Assembly (NCBI GenBank): GCA_007115705.1 | Contig: QXEO01001018.1 | Coordinates: 1-64,000, forward strand | Source of the DNA: Dactylis glomerata | Lineage: Eukaryota > Streptophyta > Magnoliopsida > Poales > Poaceae | Direction of reading: 5' to 3' | Length of the DNA stretch: 64,000 nt | Part shown: piece by piece, positions 42,335 to 55,700 of the stretch | How the letters are laid out: every line of letters starts with the position of its first letter | How positions within the stretch are numbered: position 1 is the first letter of the stretch | Position numbers and translations under genes: made by a program | The notes under the pieces: generated by a model | Told to the model about the DNA's origin: nothing | The model's database searches: none | What the model saw: the letters and a program-made list of their open reading frames with translations, nothing else

Positions 42335-44629
42335 ATAGAATCTCATCCCGAGATTCCTAAGCTTAGTACTAGAGTGGTGTAGAGACTACGTTAGAGTTAG
42401 GCCTCAACGATTGCTCTTCCAATTCACCGATGATACCTTGAGTTGCGCCGGAGACTTGAACTTTGCCGAAGATGTAGTTCATCTTGATTTGATGAAGTTG
42501 GCAGCTGAAGAGTTGACGTTGCCGGAAGTATCTTGTCGAAACCTTGTCGGGACACCTTTAAGGTTAGTAGGGTCAAACTACCTAGTATGCCCGAAAAGAT
42601 TCTTTGAGAGTTAGAAGGTTTTCAGCTCGCAAATTGAGGTCTTGAAGAGTCGAGGCTTCTCAGGTAGCTTTGGCTGTCTTGGGGTTGTCGCTTCCTTCAT
42701 GTATATTGATGGAGTCTTCAATTCTTGGTGTTGTGTCTTAAAGCTTGATGTTGGTGTAGACCTTTAATCTCGAGCTTGCCGTCCCTGGGAGGATGGTAGA
42801 CAAGGGCATTTATGCTTTGATCTTGATAGGCACGCCAAATCTGTCGACTTAGCCCCATACGCTTCCTAACTACCAAGGAGTCAGTTAGTCCTAATAGAAG
42901 CCATTCTTCTGGGTTGTCTTGTGTTTGAGCTAAAAATGCTCTAGGTGACGGCGCACAACCAATGATGTGTATTCAGAAGTCAATGATCTATTTCTTCTTG
43001 TCTTCGGGTTGGTGGAGACCAGTGAATATCTTCCTGCTTCTCCATCTTATTATAGCCTTGAGGATCTGGAGGTATATTGGGATACCTTGAGTTGACTTCA
43101 TCTTCTGAGAAATCTTCAGGTGGATTTATACCCGTGGCATAAGTCAGTTTTGGTTTCTAACCCGTCAAAATTTGAACAAGCGAGTGAGTTAGTTAGAAAA
43201 GTCTTCACTTCTTCTCGTTGCTACCTTCATTGATGTCTCCTAAAGGTGGAGTTGACATGGACCGCCTGATTTTGGAGAGCCTTCATCCTTCTATTTGCTC
43301 CGTGGAGATCAAGCACGTGGGTCTTCGGGCTTCAAGTGATGATAACAGGTTGATCTTCGAAACTTAGGCTTGGCTTTGATACTTGCATGCCCCATGTTAG
43401 TTGGCTTGTTAGAAGATTAGCAAGTGTTTGGGGTGTTGAGAGAGTATCCTCAATGTTAGCGAAACTCTAGATTTAAGGTTAGGCGATCCAAGTTAGTGAA
43501 GTCTTTGTCTCGTAGAAGTCCTTTGTAGTCCAGGCGGGTCTATCTTTTGCTTCCCTGACGTTGTAGAGAGGTCTTGACAAAGCTTGACGCACGTGGCAAA
43601 AATTGTCCTGACGGATCTTGGGGAGGTGTTGCGAGAAGAGTTATAATCCACTCAAGGTTGGAGTTAGTGTTTTACTAATAAATTATCTATGCTACTCAAG
43701 CTGACAAAATAGATGAGAGAGAATCACACTTTAAAGAGATTTTCTATTCGGGGTTTTACACGATAGATGGTTTTTAAGGCCGAGAGGCCAAAACAAGCAC
43801 AAGCACAAGGTAACAACACACATTCTAGAAACACACAAGACAATTGCAAACACTATCAAGAACTCACAAGGCAAACATCAAACAATTGCAAATATCGCAT
43901 GAGGTACTTCAAGTACCAACGATGCCTAACAACGCGCGATATTTGGGGTTAGTCCTATTCATCCTAGGGTCATGGTTGGCCAAAGTTGTTGATGTCTACA
44001 TTCTACTTGACTCTCGCTTTAGCAGAATCTTGATGGCAGTTGGTGGTGAAGCTGCAGTGTGGTTGAACTACCGATGTAGAGTTGGGGAAATGCAGATTTT
44101 CAGGTCTTCTCATCTCGCATCACATTGATGTGAGGTCTTTGAAAGGGTCATGGAAGTTCTCCATATGTGGCAATGTCTCGTGACAGGCCTACAAATTTCT
44201 AGTCAAGCAATTGAGTACTTGGTCCCTGGCGACTGCAAAAGAGCGAGTCCAGGGTGGAACAAGGTCAAGTTCTTGACAGAGCCATTGGTGTCATCCAAGG
44301 GCAAAATATTTTTCAATATGTTCCTTCCTTTGCAGCTAGAGAGGTTTGAAGATGTCCTTCTGAAGTTTGCTCCATATTGTGCTGCTAAGCACCAGGTCTA
44401 TTTGGGGACATCATCCAACAGGTAGTTTTGAAGAAGATGAGACAGATGGAGTAATAAACTTCAAAAATCTTTGGAAACTAGGGAGATAAGATTAGAAGTT
44501 TTGAAGAGGTGAGAAAGGTATAAGACATACTATTGGCTACTTAGAAGAATAAACCTTGCAATTAGTCTTAGCAAATTACTACTTTTCCTATTTAATGCCC
44601 ATGCTAACTAAGGTCTCCTAAGGTCAGGA

Positions 44630-44643
44630 TGGCTCTGATACCA
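44630..44643 (-). other. primer-binding site, internal domain 1
   Basis: The minus strand TGGTATCAGAGCCA lies six bases after the LTR B end, matching the 3' end of plant initiator tRNA-Met. Confidence 0.8.
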
Positions 44644-44649
44644 ACTCTC

Positions 44650-47600
44650 TGTGGGGACCCCGGTTTACCACCCGGGATACTCGATATGCATACAATTCAC
44701 GATCCCATGATTAGTGTGTCGTGAATCCACATATCCGAGTTGATAACAAAATTACATCATCCATTACAGTACCGAATAATATACTTACAATTGGTCACAT
44801 GACCAAGTATGATATTGCCACGCAGGGCAAGTCTACAACTAAGCAGCGGATACCAAGCAGCGCTGATGACCCACGTCATGCCTACTACCCTACAGGCAAC
44901 TGACTGGGAGACGTTCCTAGTTCGCATTGGCGTCGTCGTATCCATCACCATCTTCGATAAAGTCTTCCTCCAAGTCTGACCAAGTTAATAGCCAGGGACA
45001 AAGCCGTGAGTACATTTGAATTGTACACACAAACCATCTAAGAAGAAGTGTTGTCATGCAGTTTGGCTGTAGCAAGGAGAATGGCTCTATTCTAGTTTAT
45101 CCTATCTAGTCAAATTTCTCGTGTCGATCTAGCATGACTTACGACATTTCTATATCCTTATTAAAGAAAACATTTAGAAAACCTTTTTAGTAAAATCTCT
45201 AGGGAAGGGGGAACTCATTTACTTTTCAAGAGAGAGAGCCGGTGGTCAATCAAACATGACCACCGTCCTTCATAAAACCAGGTCAATCACACATGACCAC
45301 CTTCTTTCCTCGGCAGTACCCTACGAGTACTCCGAACCACAACCGTGCCACGGCAGTACCCACCAAGTACTCCGAATCGGTACCTTTCTCCCTTTTTCCC
45401 GAATCAACCTTTGAAAACAAAACCGACATTGGGCTAAGCAGCGGTCGTCCCAACCGTCCATGACCGAGGACTCGGCTATTCGAATAGATTTACACTCTGC
45501 AGAGGTTGTACTCTTTACCCACAACCATCCGGATACTCATCATGTGGGCATCTTCCCCGCATAACATCATATGCCACGACAAGCACCCGATCAAAGCCTT
45601 TCGCTTATCTACCTTAGTACGGGAATCTACCTTATGGAGTATGTACCTCCCCGGCACATCCTGGCAGTCTACCTCCACGTTTGAGCGTAACTCCAGTGCC
45701 ACATCAGGAGACCCATAGTGTCTTCCGGGCGGGTAGCCTATTGGCGGGCCCGCTACACTGTTGCCTACCACTTGCGACAAGCCAGATTCTGGGGTACCGC
45801 GTACCCTTATATAGTTATGAGACTCCCATACTAAAATAAACAAACTACGAGCTAAGCCTGTCCCATACCAGGGTAATCGTGGTTGCATGGGTTAATTGTT
45901 CTGAGCGAACACTTAGTGATCACCAATATCATTTCTGAAAAACTCCTGCCTCCAGCTCCGGGATATACATCCCCACCTTATTTTCAAACTCAGTTTTGAA
46001 ATCCATCAATGGAATAACACTCCATTCCAAGGTTTTTCGAAATCATTTTCAAAGACTCATTTGAGTGTTCCCAACCTAGAGTTTTTGCTCCACTACAAAG
46101 TTTCCCAAAGGCTTTGCTGCTAATCAATAAGCCACTACTGCAAGGGTTTTGAATAGGTGTTCAAAGGGGTCATCTAGAAGGATGATAACAAATTGGCTCA
46201 TGGAGCTTGAGCCAACAAATAATTGCTACAAGGACTATAGCAATATAAAAAAATGCAGTTTAATAAACTTTTATGAAACATGCAAAGTAAGTGAATAGGA
46301 TCAGATATGTATCAATTATAGATGGCTTGCCTTGGTTGGCTTGTCCCTGGTCCTCCTCGTCCTGGTACTCGTACACTTCACCTTCTTCGGTACACTCCTC
46401 GTTCGATTCTATCGCCGGGAAAAATAATAACGCACAAATAAATATACAGGCATGCACAAGTCACAAACATTTCAGCACTTCATACCACACCAACATAGAG
46501 TATCAGAAACAAACATGTTTAGAAAGTAAGTCAAGCTCTTATAGGTTTTTAATTATTAATTAATCCTATTAGAAACTAGGGTTTCTTATTTGAAGTGATC
46601 ACAATAACTTAGCAAACCAAATCAAGCATGCATGCAATCAAATGGATCAAACAGCATACCCAGCATACTTGCAGGTTGACAACAATCTTAAGAACCTAAC
46701 AAAGTTGGATTTACTGAAAAACAATTTATGGTTGATTTCCTATGAATAAATCAATAGGAAATAACACTAGCATACCAAAATAATCCTCAGATATTCTCTG
46801 AGTTTCAGAAAAACATGAGGTAAAATGTTCTGGAAAGCCCTTCCAGAACACAATCAAACAAAGTTGGATTCAACTCAAAATTCTTTACCTACTGCAAATG
46901 GTGATTTTCATAATATTAATTACACACAATGCCATATTAATTACTACTGTAAAAATATAAGACCTAAAATAGCAAAACTAGTGAGTCAAGCAAGGTATCA
47001 TAATAAGCTATCACTGGAAATTGAATTCACTCAATTACAGCACACAAAACTCAAGCTTTGCAATTAAGTGTGAAAAGGGGCTAATTTAACATCACTAATT
47101 ATCATCTGTACTACACTGTTCCTAAAATTATGAGACCTATGCCATCTGAAAGATATTCATTCAAGCTATTCAGGGAAATTTGAATCACCACATTTGCATT
47201 TACAGAACAAGTTTTATAAATCCCTAAAGTCAGATCTGGTAGTATTTTGCAAAAATAACCATGCCATGAATTAAACCCTGTTTGCATCTAGATCAGTGGC
47301 ATTTGGAAGGTATTCTAGATACCTGTCCAACAAAATTGGATTCAATCCAAATGGGTCTCTGGATCTCAAGATATAGAATTATTAGTGAAAATGACACATT
47401 AAGTAAGATTAAATGCCAAAAAGAAAATATACAAAAATTTGGCAAACCACATGTACTGCATGATTGGTAGAAGGTTCTAGAACACTAATAAAATTGGATC
47501 TAATAACTTTCACACATTTACCATTTTATTAGGCAATTAAATCTAGCACCCAGTTTAACAGATATGATAAAATAACAAAAAGGGGTCTAAAAAAATGCTC

Positions 47601-50414
47601 GCGGGCTCGATCCAAACGGATCTGGCCGGCATAGCGCTGGGCCGGCCCAGATTCGCCCGCGGCACGCGGGAAGCTGATTCAAACGTGCTGCCAAACCGAG
47701 CCTGTCTGTCAGCGACGGTGGGCAACCGAAATGGTATGAAGAGCCCGGGGACGTCCGATCATGTCGGGATCGACGGTCCCGGCTCGTCTTCTTCCTCCGG
47801 CTGCGGGAGGTCACGGGTGAAACCCTAGCTGCACAGGGAGGTCATGGGGGGCTCACCTAGGGCCGCAGAAGGCCATCGGGGAGGTGGCGGGCGGACGCGG
47901 AGGCTTCAGGGATCCCGGTAGTGGTCTCGGAGTGGCTCGAGGTGGTCAGGGGTGTCGGGTCTATCCTCGATGGGATCTGCAGGGATGGGATAATGGTGAC
48001 GGATCCAAGGTCTCCTGCGGACATGCAATGACATGATTAGATAGATCTAGGAGAGAGGATTCCGATGATATAAAGAAGAGGATCAGAGGTGGTGTAGATC
48101 GGTGGGAAGCTTCCTCGCAAGTTTCCAATACCGAAGTGAAAATCACCTCCCCTCGGCAGTAGAGAAGAGAGGTTTGGGCTCCGGTCCTGGGGGTGAGAGG
48201 GGGATGGAAGGGGAGCAAAATGAGCCAGGTAGGGGAGGCTGGGTGCTGTGTGGTTTATAACCAGAGGGGGCATGGTCTATGGTGGGTTCGGTCTATTCAG
48301 ACCATGGAGAGGGCTAAGGGCCTGTGATTGGGCAAGGGAGGCGGTGGAGAAGATAAGAGGGGGCAGGGTGACGCCTTGCTGGAGAAGGTATGGCTGCTGC
48401 TGCATGCTTTAAACAAGGTTTGGCAAGATTTTTAAAATGTGCATGTGTCTTTCCAATAGCTACCTCCAAGCACTAGAGGACAAGGAAGAGAGGGTGATGC
48501 TACAGCACATTTCGTCCAGGTATAGGGGAAGGCACTGAGGTGGTCAACAAAATGGTTTGAAGGAGTTTCAAGAAGGTTTAGGTAATAATAGAAGGAAATG
48601 GTGTTGTATGCATGCATGGCTCCAAACTTGAATTTGACCAAACTTAATTACCTACAAGAGGTGCATAAGTGAATGAATTTGGGAGGGGGGTGGTGGTAGA
48701 GGGTTTTGGATAGGGTCTTGCCAATTTATGGCAATTTTCCTTGGTCACCAAAATTTTGATTTTGAGTATTTGCCCTAATAGTAGTTTGAACTAGATCTTG
48801 GAAATTTTGAGAATAGACAACTAGGATTTTGGGTTTAGATGATTCTAAAATCATAAGAGAGTTTGGTGGAGTTCCATCAGATTTATTTGATGAGAAAATA
48901 TGCAAGAAGAATGCATGGTTGTAATTCCCATGCAATTTTAGTTAATAAGAAAGGAAATACAACATGGAGATATGCATATAGAAATTAATTTCAAAGGCCC
49001 AATAATGAGATCATGCAAGAGCAACATCTGCAAATGGTAGTAAGGAAAGGTTGCATTATAGAGAGAATTAATGGTTAGGGCAGATAGTAGGTTTTTCAGA
49101 AATTTAGGAAGAATACTAAGGACAAAAATAGTTTTGACTAGGGTTCAAAACATAGTCACATAATTAAGTGGCATGCTTCAAAAAGCACCAACAAGTGTAT
49201 AGTTAGTTAGAACAGGTCATGAGGAAGAGGGATAGGTCAGAGAATGGTCTCAGAACAATTTATTTCGAAATTTAAAAGTGTGAGCAAAAGTGCATCTAAT
49301 AATAGTCAAATGGTTAGTGATTTGATTAGGGTCCGAAACAGAATTAGAACAAGTATTAGAGGGCCTGAAATGACTAGGTGGTAATGGAAGGAATGGAAGA
49401 ATAGATGACAAGGATGAGTTCTAGATAGGTGCATTGCTATGGATAGAACCTATGAGCTTAATACAAATATCTGAAAACTGAATCTGTTAACAGGAGTGAA
49501 GATGGTGTACACACAAGATGTTTGACAAAATGGCTGCAAGAAAATAATTTTGAAAATTGAGAGGAACTTCCTAGGGTTGGATGGGTATGGTTACTATAAC
49601 CTCAAGGGTGCTCTAATGGGCTAAAATTAATTATTGCCAAAGTCCTCAAGAAGGGATCATAATGTCTTATGGTAAGACATTAAAGTTTGGGTTTTAGGAG
49701 TGAGAGGAAAACATCAGGATAGGTTCTATTTACAATCAAGAGTTGATTCTAGCCAAGTGGGTTAGAGAGAAATCTCAAAACATTTATAAACACTGGGTAC
49801 TATTCCCATAATTTTCAGAGATAAGAATAATACCAGAGAGGTATGCTTCCCATTTCTCATATTCTTGTAAAAAGGAAAAGTAGTTGGGAAAATACTTTTA
49901 TAGAAGATATTGAAAAATGAAATGAGTGCTCATAAAGAGGGAACCTCATTTCTAGTTTTTTATAAACTTGAGTTTCAGAAATAAATACTCCTTCCATAAG
50001 GAATAGAGTTGTAGGGTTTTACAAAGAGGGAAACATCAAAATTAGGTTTTATATAGGAAATATATTGAAAGCAAATTTATAGGAACATCCTCACTAACCA
50101 CCTTATAATTTGGTGTGCTTTAGATGGGTTAGGCCACAAGCCTACCTATAGATCATAGCTACACACAAGGAACTCAATCAAAGTCAAACAGGTCATACCA
50201 AGTCAACTCATCACACAGAGTCATACCTTTGGAAATAAGAGAGGTTGGTCCACAACATTGTTCAACAAGCAACTCATACATTATTAACATAACAATCAAG
50301 ACAAACAAGCAAGAAATAGTACTTCCAGAGGTTTGCACAACAATTATTTGTTGGCCCTCATTTTTGGCTCACCCAACACTACTTAAACAGGGTTACAAAA
50401 AGTGGGGTGTTACA
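44650..50414 (-). repeat. LTR B of the tandem array, 5,765 bp
   Basis: Same termini as LTR A. It lacks about 16 bases (tttttttgaatattag-type) that are present in A near 41652 and in C near 57867, which accounts for its shorter length. In its first 315 bases it differs from A at about 12 and from C at about 8 positions by my count. Confidence 0.9.
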
Positions 50415-50430
50415 GCTCTTCCCCCCTTAA
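50415..50430 (-). other. polypurine tract, internal domain 2
   Basis: The minus strand TTAAGGGGGGAAGAGC precedes the TGTAACACC start of LTR B. Confidence 0.75.
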
Positions 50431-52726
50431 ATAGAATCTCGTCCCGAGATTCCTAAGCGTAGTACTAGAGTGGTGTAGAGACTACGTTAGAGTTAGGCCT
50501 CAACGATTGCTCTTCCAATTCACCGATGATACCTTGAGTTGCGCCGGAGACTTGAACTTTGCCGAAGATGTAGTTCGTCTTAATTTGCTGAAGTTGGCAG
50601 CTGAAGAGTTGATGTTGCCGAAAGTATCTTGTCGAAACCTTGTCGGCACACCTTTAAGGTTAGTAGGGTCAAACTACCTAGTATGCCCGAAAAGATTCTT
50701 CGAGAGTTAGAAGGTTTTCAGCTCGCAAATTGAGGTCTTGAAGAGTCGAGGCTTTTCAGGTAGCTTTGGCTGTCTTGGGGTTGTCGCTTCCTTCCTGTAT
50801 ATTGATGGAGTCTTTAATTCTTGGTGTTGCGTCTTAAAGCTTGATGTTGGTGTAGACTTTTAATCTCGAGCTTGCCGTCCCTGGGAGGATGGTAGACAAG
50901 GGCATTTATGCTTCGATCTTGATAGGCACGCCAAATCTATCGACTTAGGCCTCTACGCTTCCTAACTACCAAGGCGTCAGTTAGTCCTAATAGAAGCCAT
51001 TCTTCTGGGTTGTCTTGTGTTTGAGCTAAAAAATGCTCTAGGTGATGGCGCACCACCAATGATGTGTATTCAGAAGTCAATGATCTATTTCTTCTTGTCT
51101 TCGGGTTGGTGGAGACCAGTGAAGATCTTCCTGCTTCTCCATCTTATTATAGCCTTGAGGATCCTGAGGTATATTGGGATACCTTGAGTTGACTTCATCT
51201 TCTGAGAAATCTTCAGGTGGATTTATACCCGTGGCATAAGTCAGTTTTGGTTTCTAACCCGTAAAAATTTGAACAAGCGAGTGAGTTAGTTAGAAAAGTC
51301 TTCACTTCTTCTCGTTGCTACCTTCATTGATGTCCCCTAAAGGTGGAGTTGACATGGACCGCCTGATTTTGGAGAGCCTTCATCCTTCTATTTGCTCCGT
51401 GGAGATCAAGCACATGGGTCTTCGGGCTTCAAGTGATGATAACAGGTTGATCTTTGAAAGTTAGGCTTGGCTTTGATACTTGCATGCCCCATGTTAGTTG
51501 GCTTGTTAGAAGATTAGCAAGTGTTTGGGGTGTTGAGAGAGTATCCTCAATGTTAGCGAAACTCTAGATTTAAGGTTAGGCGATCCGAGTTAGTGAAGTC
51601 TTTGTCTCGTAGAAGTCCTTTGTAGTCCAGGCGGGTCTATCTTTTGCTTCCCTGACGTTGTAGAGAGGTCTTGACAAAGCTTGACGCACGTGGCAAAAAT
51701 TGTCCTGACGGATCTTGGGGAGGTGTTGCGAGAAGAGTTATAATCCACTCAAGGTTGGGGTTAGTGTTTTACTAATAAATTATCTATGCTACTCAAGATG
51801 ACAAAATAGATGAGAGAGAATCACACTTTAAAGAGATTTTCTATTCAGGGTTTTACACGATAGATGGTTTTTAAGGCCGAGAGGCCAAAACAAGCACAAG
51901 CACAAGGTAACAATACACATTCTAGAAACACACAAGACAATTGCAAACACTATTAAGAACTCACAAGGCAAACATCAAACAATTGCAAATATCACACGAG
52001 GTACTTCAAGTACCAACAATGCCTAACAACGCGCGATATTTGGGGTTAGTCCTATTCATCCTAGGGTCATGGTTGGCCAAAGTTGTTGATGTCTTCATTC
52101 TACTTGACTCTCGCTTTAGCAGAATCTTGATGGCAGTTGGTGGTGAAGCTGCAGTGTGGTTGAACTGCCAATGTAGAGTTGGGGAAATGCGGATTTTCAG
52201 GTCTTCTCGTCTCGCATCACATTGATGTGAGGTCTTCGAAAGGGTCATTGAAGTTCTCCATATGTGGCAATGTCTCGTGACAGGCCTAAAAATTTCTAGT
52301 CAAGCAATTGAGTACTTGGTCCCTAGCGACTGCAAAAGTGCGAGTCCAGGGAGGAACAAGGTCAAGTTCTTGACAGAGCCATTCGTGTCATCCAAGGGCA
52401 AAATATTTTTCAATATCTTCCTTCCTTTGCAGCTGGAGAGGTTTGAAGACGTCCTTCTGAAGTTTGCTCCATATTGTGCTGCTAAGCACCAGGTCTATTT
52501 GGGGACATCGTCCAACGGGTAATTTTGAAGAAGATGAGACAGATGGAGTAATAAACTTAAAAAATCTTTGGAAACTAGGGAGATAAGATTAGAAGTTTTG
52601 AAGAGGTGAGAAAGGTATAAGCCATACTATTGGCTACTTAGAAGAATAAACCTTGCAATTAGTCTTAGCAAATTACTACTTTTCCTATTTAACGCCCATG
52701 CTAACTAAGGTCTCCTAAGGTCAGGA

Positions 52727-52740
52727 TGGCTCTGATACCA
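52727..52740 (-). other. primer-binding site, internal domain 2
   Basis: Minus strand TGGTATCAGAGCCA, six bases from the LTR C end, identical to the first. Confidence 0.8.
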
Positions 52741-52746
52741 ACTCTC

Positions 52747-55700
52747 TGTGGGGACCCCGGTTTACCACCCAGGATACCCGATATGCATACAATTCACGAT
52801 CCCATGATTAGTGTGTCGTGAATCCACATATCCGAGTTGATAACAGAATTACATCATCCATTACAGTACCGAATAATATACTTACAATTGGTCACATGAA
52901 CAAGTATGATATTGCCACGCAGGGCAAGTCTACAACCAAGCAGCGGATACCAAGAAGCGCTGATGACCCATGTCATGCCTACTACCCTACAGGCAACTGA
53001 CTGGGAGACGTTCCTAGTTCGCATTGGCGTCGTCGTATCCATCACCATCTTTGATAAAGTCTTCCTCCAAGTCTGACCAAGTTAATAGCCAGGGACAAAG
53101 CCGTGAGTACATTTGAATTGTACTCACAAACCATCTAAGAAGAAGTGTTGTCATGCAGTTTGGCTGTAGCAAGGAGAAGGGCTCTATTCTAGTTTATCCT
53201 ATCTAGTCTAATTTCTCGTGTCGATCTAGCATGTCTTACGACATTTCTATATGCTTATTAAAGAAAACATTTAGAAAAGCTTTTTAGTAAAATCTCTAGG
53301 GAAGGGGGAACTCATTTACTTTTCAAGAGAGAGAGCCGGTGGTCAATCAAACATGACCACCGTCCTTCATAAAACCAGGTCAATCACACATGACCACCTT
53401 CTTTCCTCAGCAGTACCCTACGAGTACTCTGAACCACAACCGTGCCATGGCAGTACCCTCCAAGTACTCCGAACCGGTACCTTTCTCCCTTCTTCCCGAA
53501 TCAACCTTTGAAAACAAAACCGACATTGGGCTAAGCAGCGGTCGTCCCAACCGTCCATGACCGAGGACTCGGCTATTCGAATAGATTTACACTCTGCAGA
53601 GGTTGTACACTTTACCCACAACCATCCGGATACTCATCGTGTGGGCATCTTCCCCGCATAACATCATATGCCACGACAAGCACCCGATCAAAGACTTTCG
53701 CTTATCTACCTTAGTACGGGAATCTACCCTATGGAGTATGTACCTCCCTGGCACATCCTGGCAGTCTACCTCCACGTTCGAGCGTAACTCCAGCGCCACA
53801 TCAGGAGACCCATAGTGTCTTCCGGGCGGGTAGCCTATTGGTGGGCCCACTACACTGTTGCCCACCACTTGCGACAAGCCAGATTCTGGGGTACCGCGTA
53901 CCCTTATATAGTTATGAGACTCCCGTACTAAAATAAACAAACTACGAGCTAAGCCCCATCCCATACCAGGGTAATCGTGGTTGCACGGGTTAATTGTTCT
54001 GAGCGAACACTTAGTGATCACCAATGTCATTTCTGAAAAACTCCTGCCTCCAGCTCTGGGATATACATCCCCACCTTATTTTCAAACTCAGTTTTGAAAT
54101 CCATCAATGGAATAACACTCCATTCCAAGGTTTTTCGAAATCATTTTCAAAGACTCATTTGAGTGTTCCCAACCTAGATTTTTTGCTCCACTACAAAGTT
54201 TCCCAAAGGCTTTGCTGCTAATCAACAAGCCACTGCTGCAAGGGTTTTGAATAGGTGTTCAAAGGGGTCATCTCGAAGGATGATAACAAATTGGCTCGTG
54301 GAGCTTGAGCCAACAAATAATTGCTACAAGGACTATAGCAATATAAAAAAATGCAGTTTAATAAACCTTGATGAAACATGCAAAGTAAGTGAATAGGATC
54401 AGATATGTATCAAGTATAGATGGCTTTCCTTGGTTGGCTTGTCCCTGGTCCTCCTCGTCCTGGTACTCGTACACTTCACCTTCTTCGGTACACTTCTCGT
54501 TCGATTCTATCGCCTGGAAAAATAATAACGCACAAATAAATATACAAGCATGCACAAGTCACAAACATTTCAGCACTCCATACCACACCAACATAGAGTA
54601 TCGGAAACAAACATGTTTAGAAAGTAAGTCAAGCTCTTATAGGTTTTTAATTATTAATTAATCCTATTAGAAACTAGGGTTTCTTATTTGAAGTGATCAC
54701 AACAACTTAGCAAACCAAATCAAGCATGCAGGCAATCAAATGGATCAAACAGCATACCCAGCATACTTGCAGGTTGACAATAATCTTAAGAACCTAACAA
54801 AGTTGGATTTACTGAAAAACAATTTATGGTTGATTTCCTATGAATAAATCAATAGGAAATAACACTAGCACACCAAAATAATCCTCAGATATTCTCTGAG
54901 TTTCAGAAAAACATGAGGTGAAATTTGCTGGAAAGCCCTTCCAGAACACAATCCAACAAAGTTGGATTCAACTCAAAATTCTCTTCGTACTGCAAATGGT
55001 GATTTTCCTAATATTAATTACACACAATGCCATATTAATTACTACTATAAAAATATAAGTCCTAAAATAGCAAAACTAGTGAGTCAAGCAAGGTATCATA
55101 ATAAGCTATCACTAGAAATTGAATTCACTCAATTACAGCACACAAAACTCAAGCTTTGCAATTAAGTGTGAAAAGGGGCTAATATAACATCACTAATTAT
55201 CATCTGTACTACACTATTCCTAAAATTATGAGACCTATGTCATCTGAAAGATATTCATTCAAGCTATTCAGGGAAATTTGAATCACCACATTTGCATTTA
55301 CAGAACAAGTTTTATAAATCCCTAAATTTAGATCTGGTAGTATTTTGTAAAAACAACCATGCCATGAATTAAACCCTATTTGCATCTAGATCAGTGGCAT
55401 TTGGAAGGTATTCCAGATACCTGTCCAACAAAATTGGATTCAATCCAAATGGGTCTCTGGATCTCAAGATATAGAATTATTAGTGAAAATGACACATTAA
55501 GTAAGATTAAATGCCAAAAAGAAAATATACTAAAATTTGGCAAACCACATGTACTGCATGATTGGTAGAAGGTTCTAGAACACTAATAAAATTGGATCTA
55601 ATAACTTTCACACATTTATCAATTTATTAGGCAATTAAATCTAGCACCTAGTTTAACAGATCTGATAAAATAACAAAAAGGGGTCTAAAAAAATGCTCGC

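Larger units (their letters stand above)
42319..44649 (-). mobile_element. internal domain 1 of the tandem array, 2,331 bp, non-coding
   Basis: Bounded by LTR A and LTR B. No ORF over 94 codons, and none with a retroviral domain in any frame. It is nearly the same length as internal domain 2 (2,332 bp) and aligned with it throughout, apart from scattered substitutions. Confidence 0.8.
50415..52746 (-). mobile_element. internal domain 2 of the tandem array, 2,332 bp, non-coding
   Basis: Colinear copy of internal domain 1 with scattered substitutions and no coding domain. Confidence 0.8.

Noticed and set aside
42411..42614. 67-codon plus ORF in internal domain 1, with a counterpart at 50507-50710
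   Set aside because: Antisense to the element, short, no domain; preserved only because the unit is duplicated.
53587..54030. 147-codon minus ORF in LTR C
   Set aside because: Interrupted or shortened in A and B, and it overlaps the non-coding conserved core; no domain.
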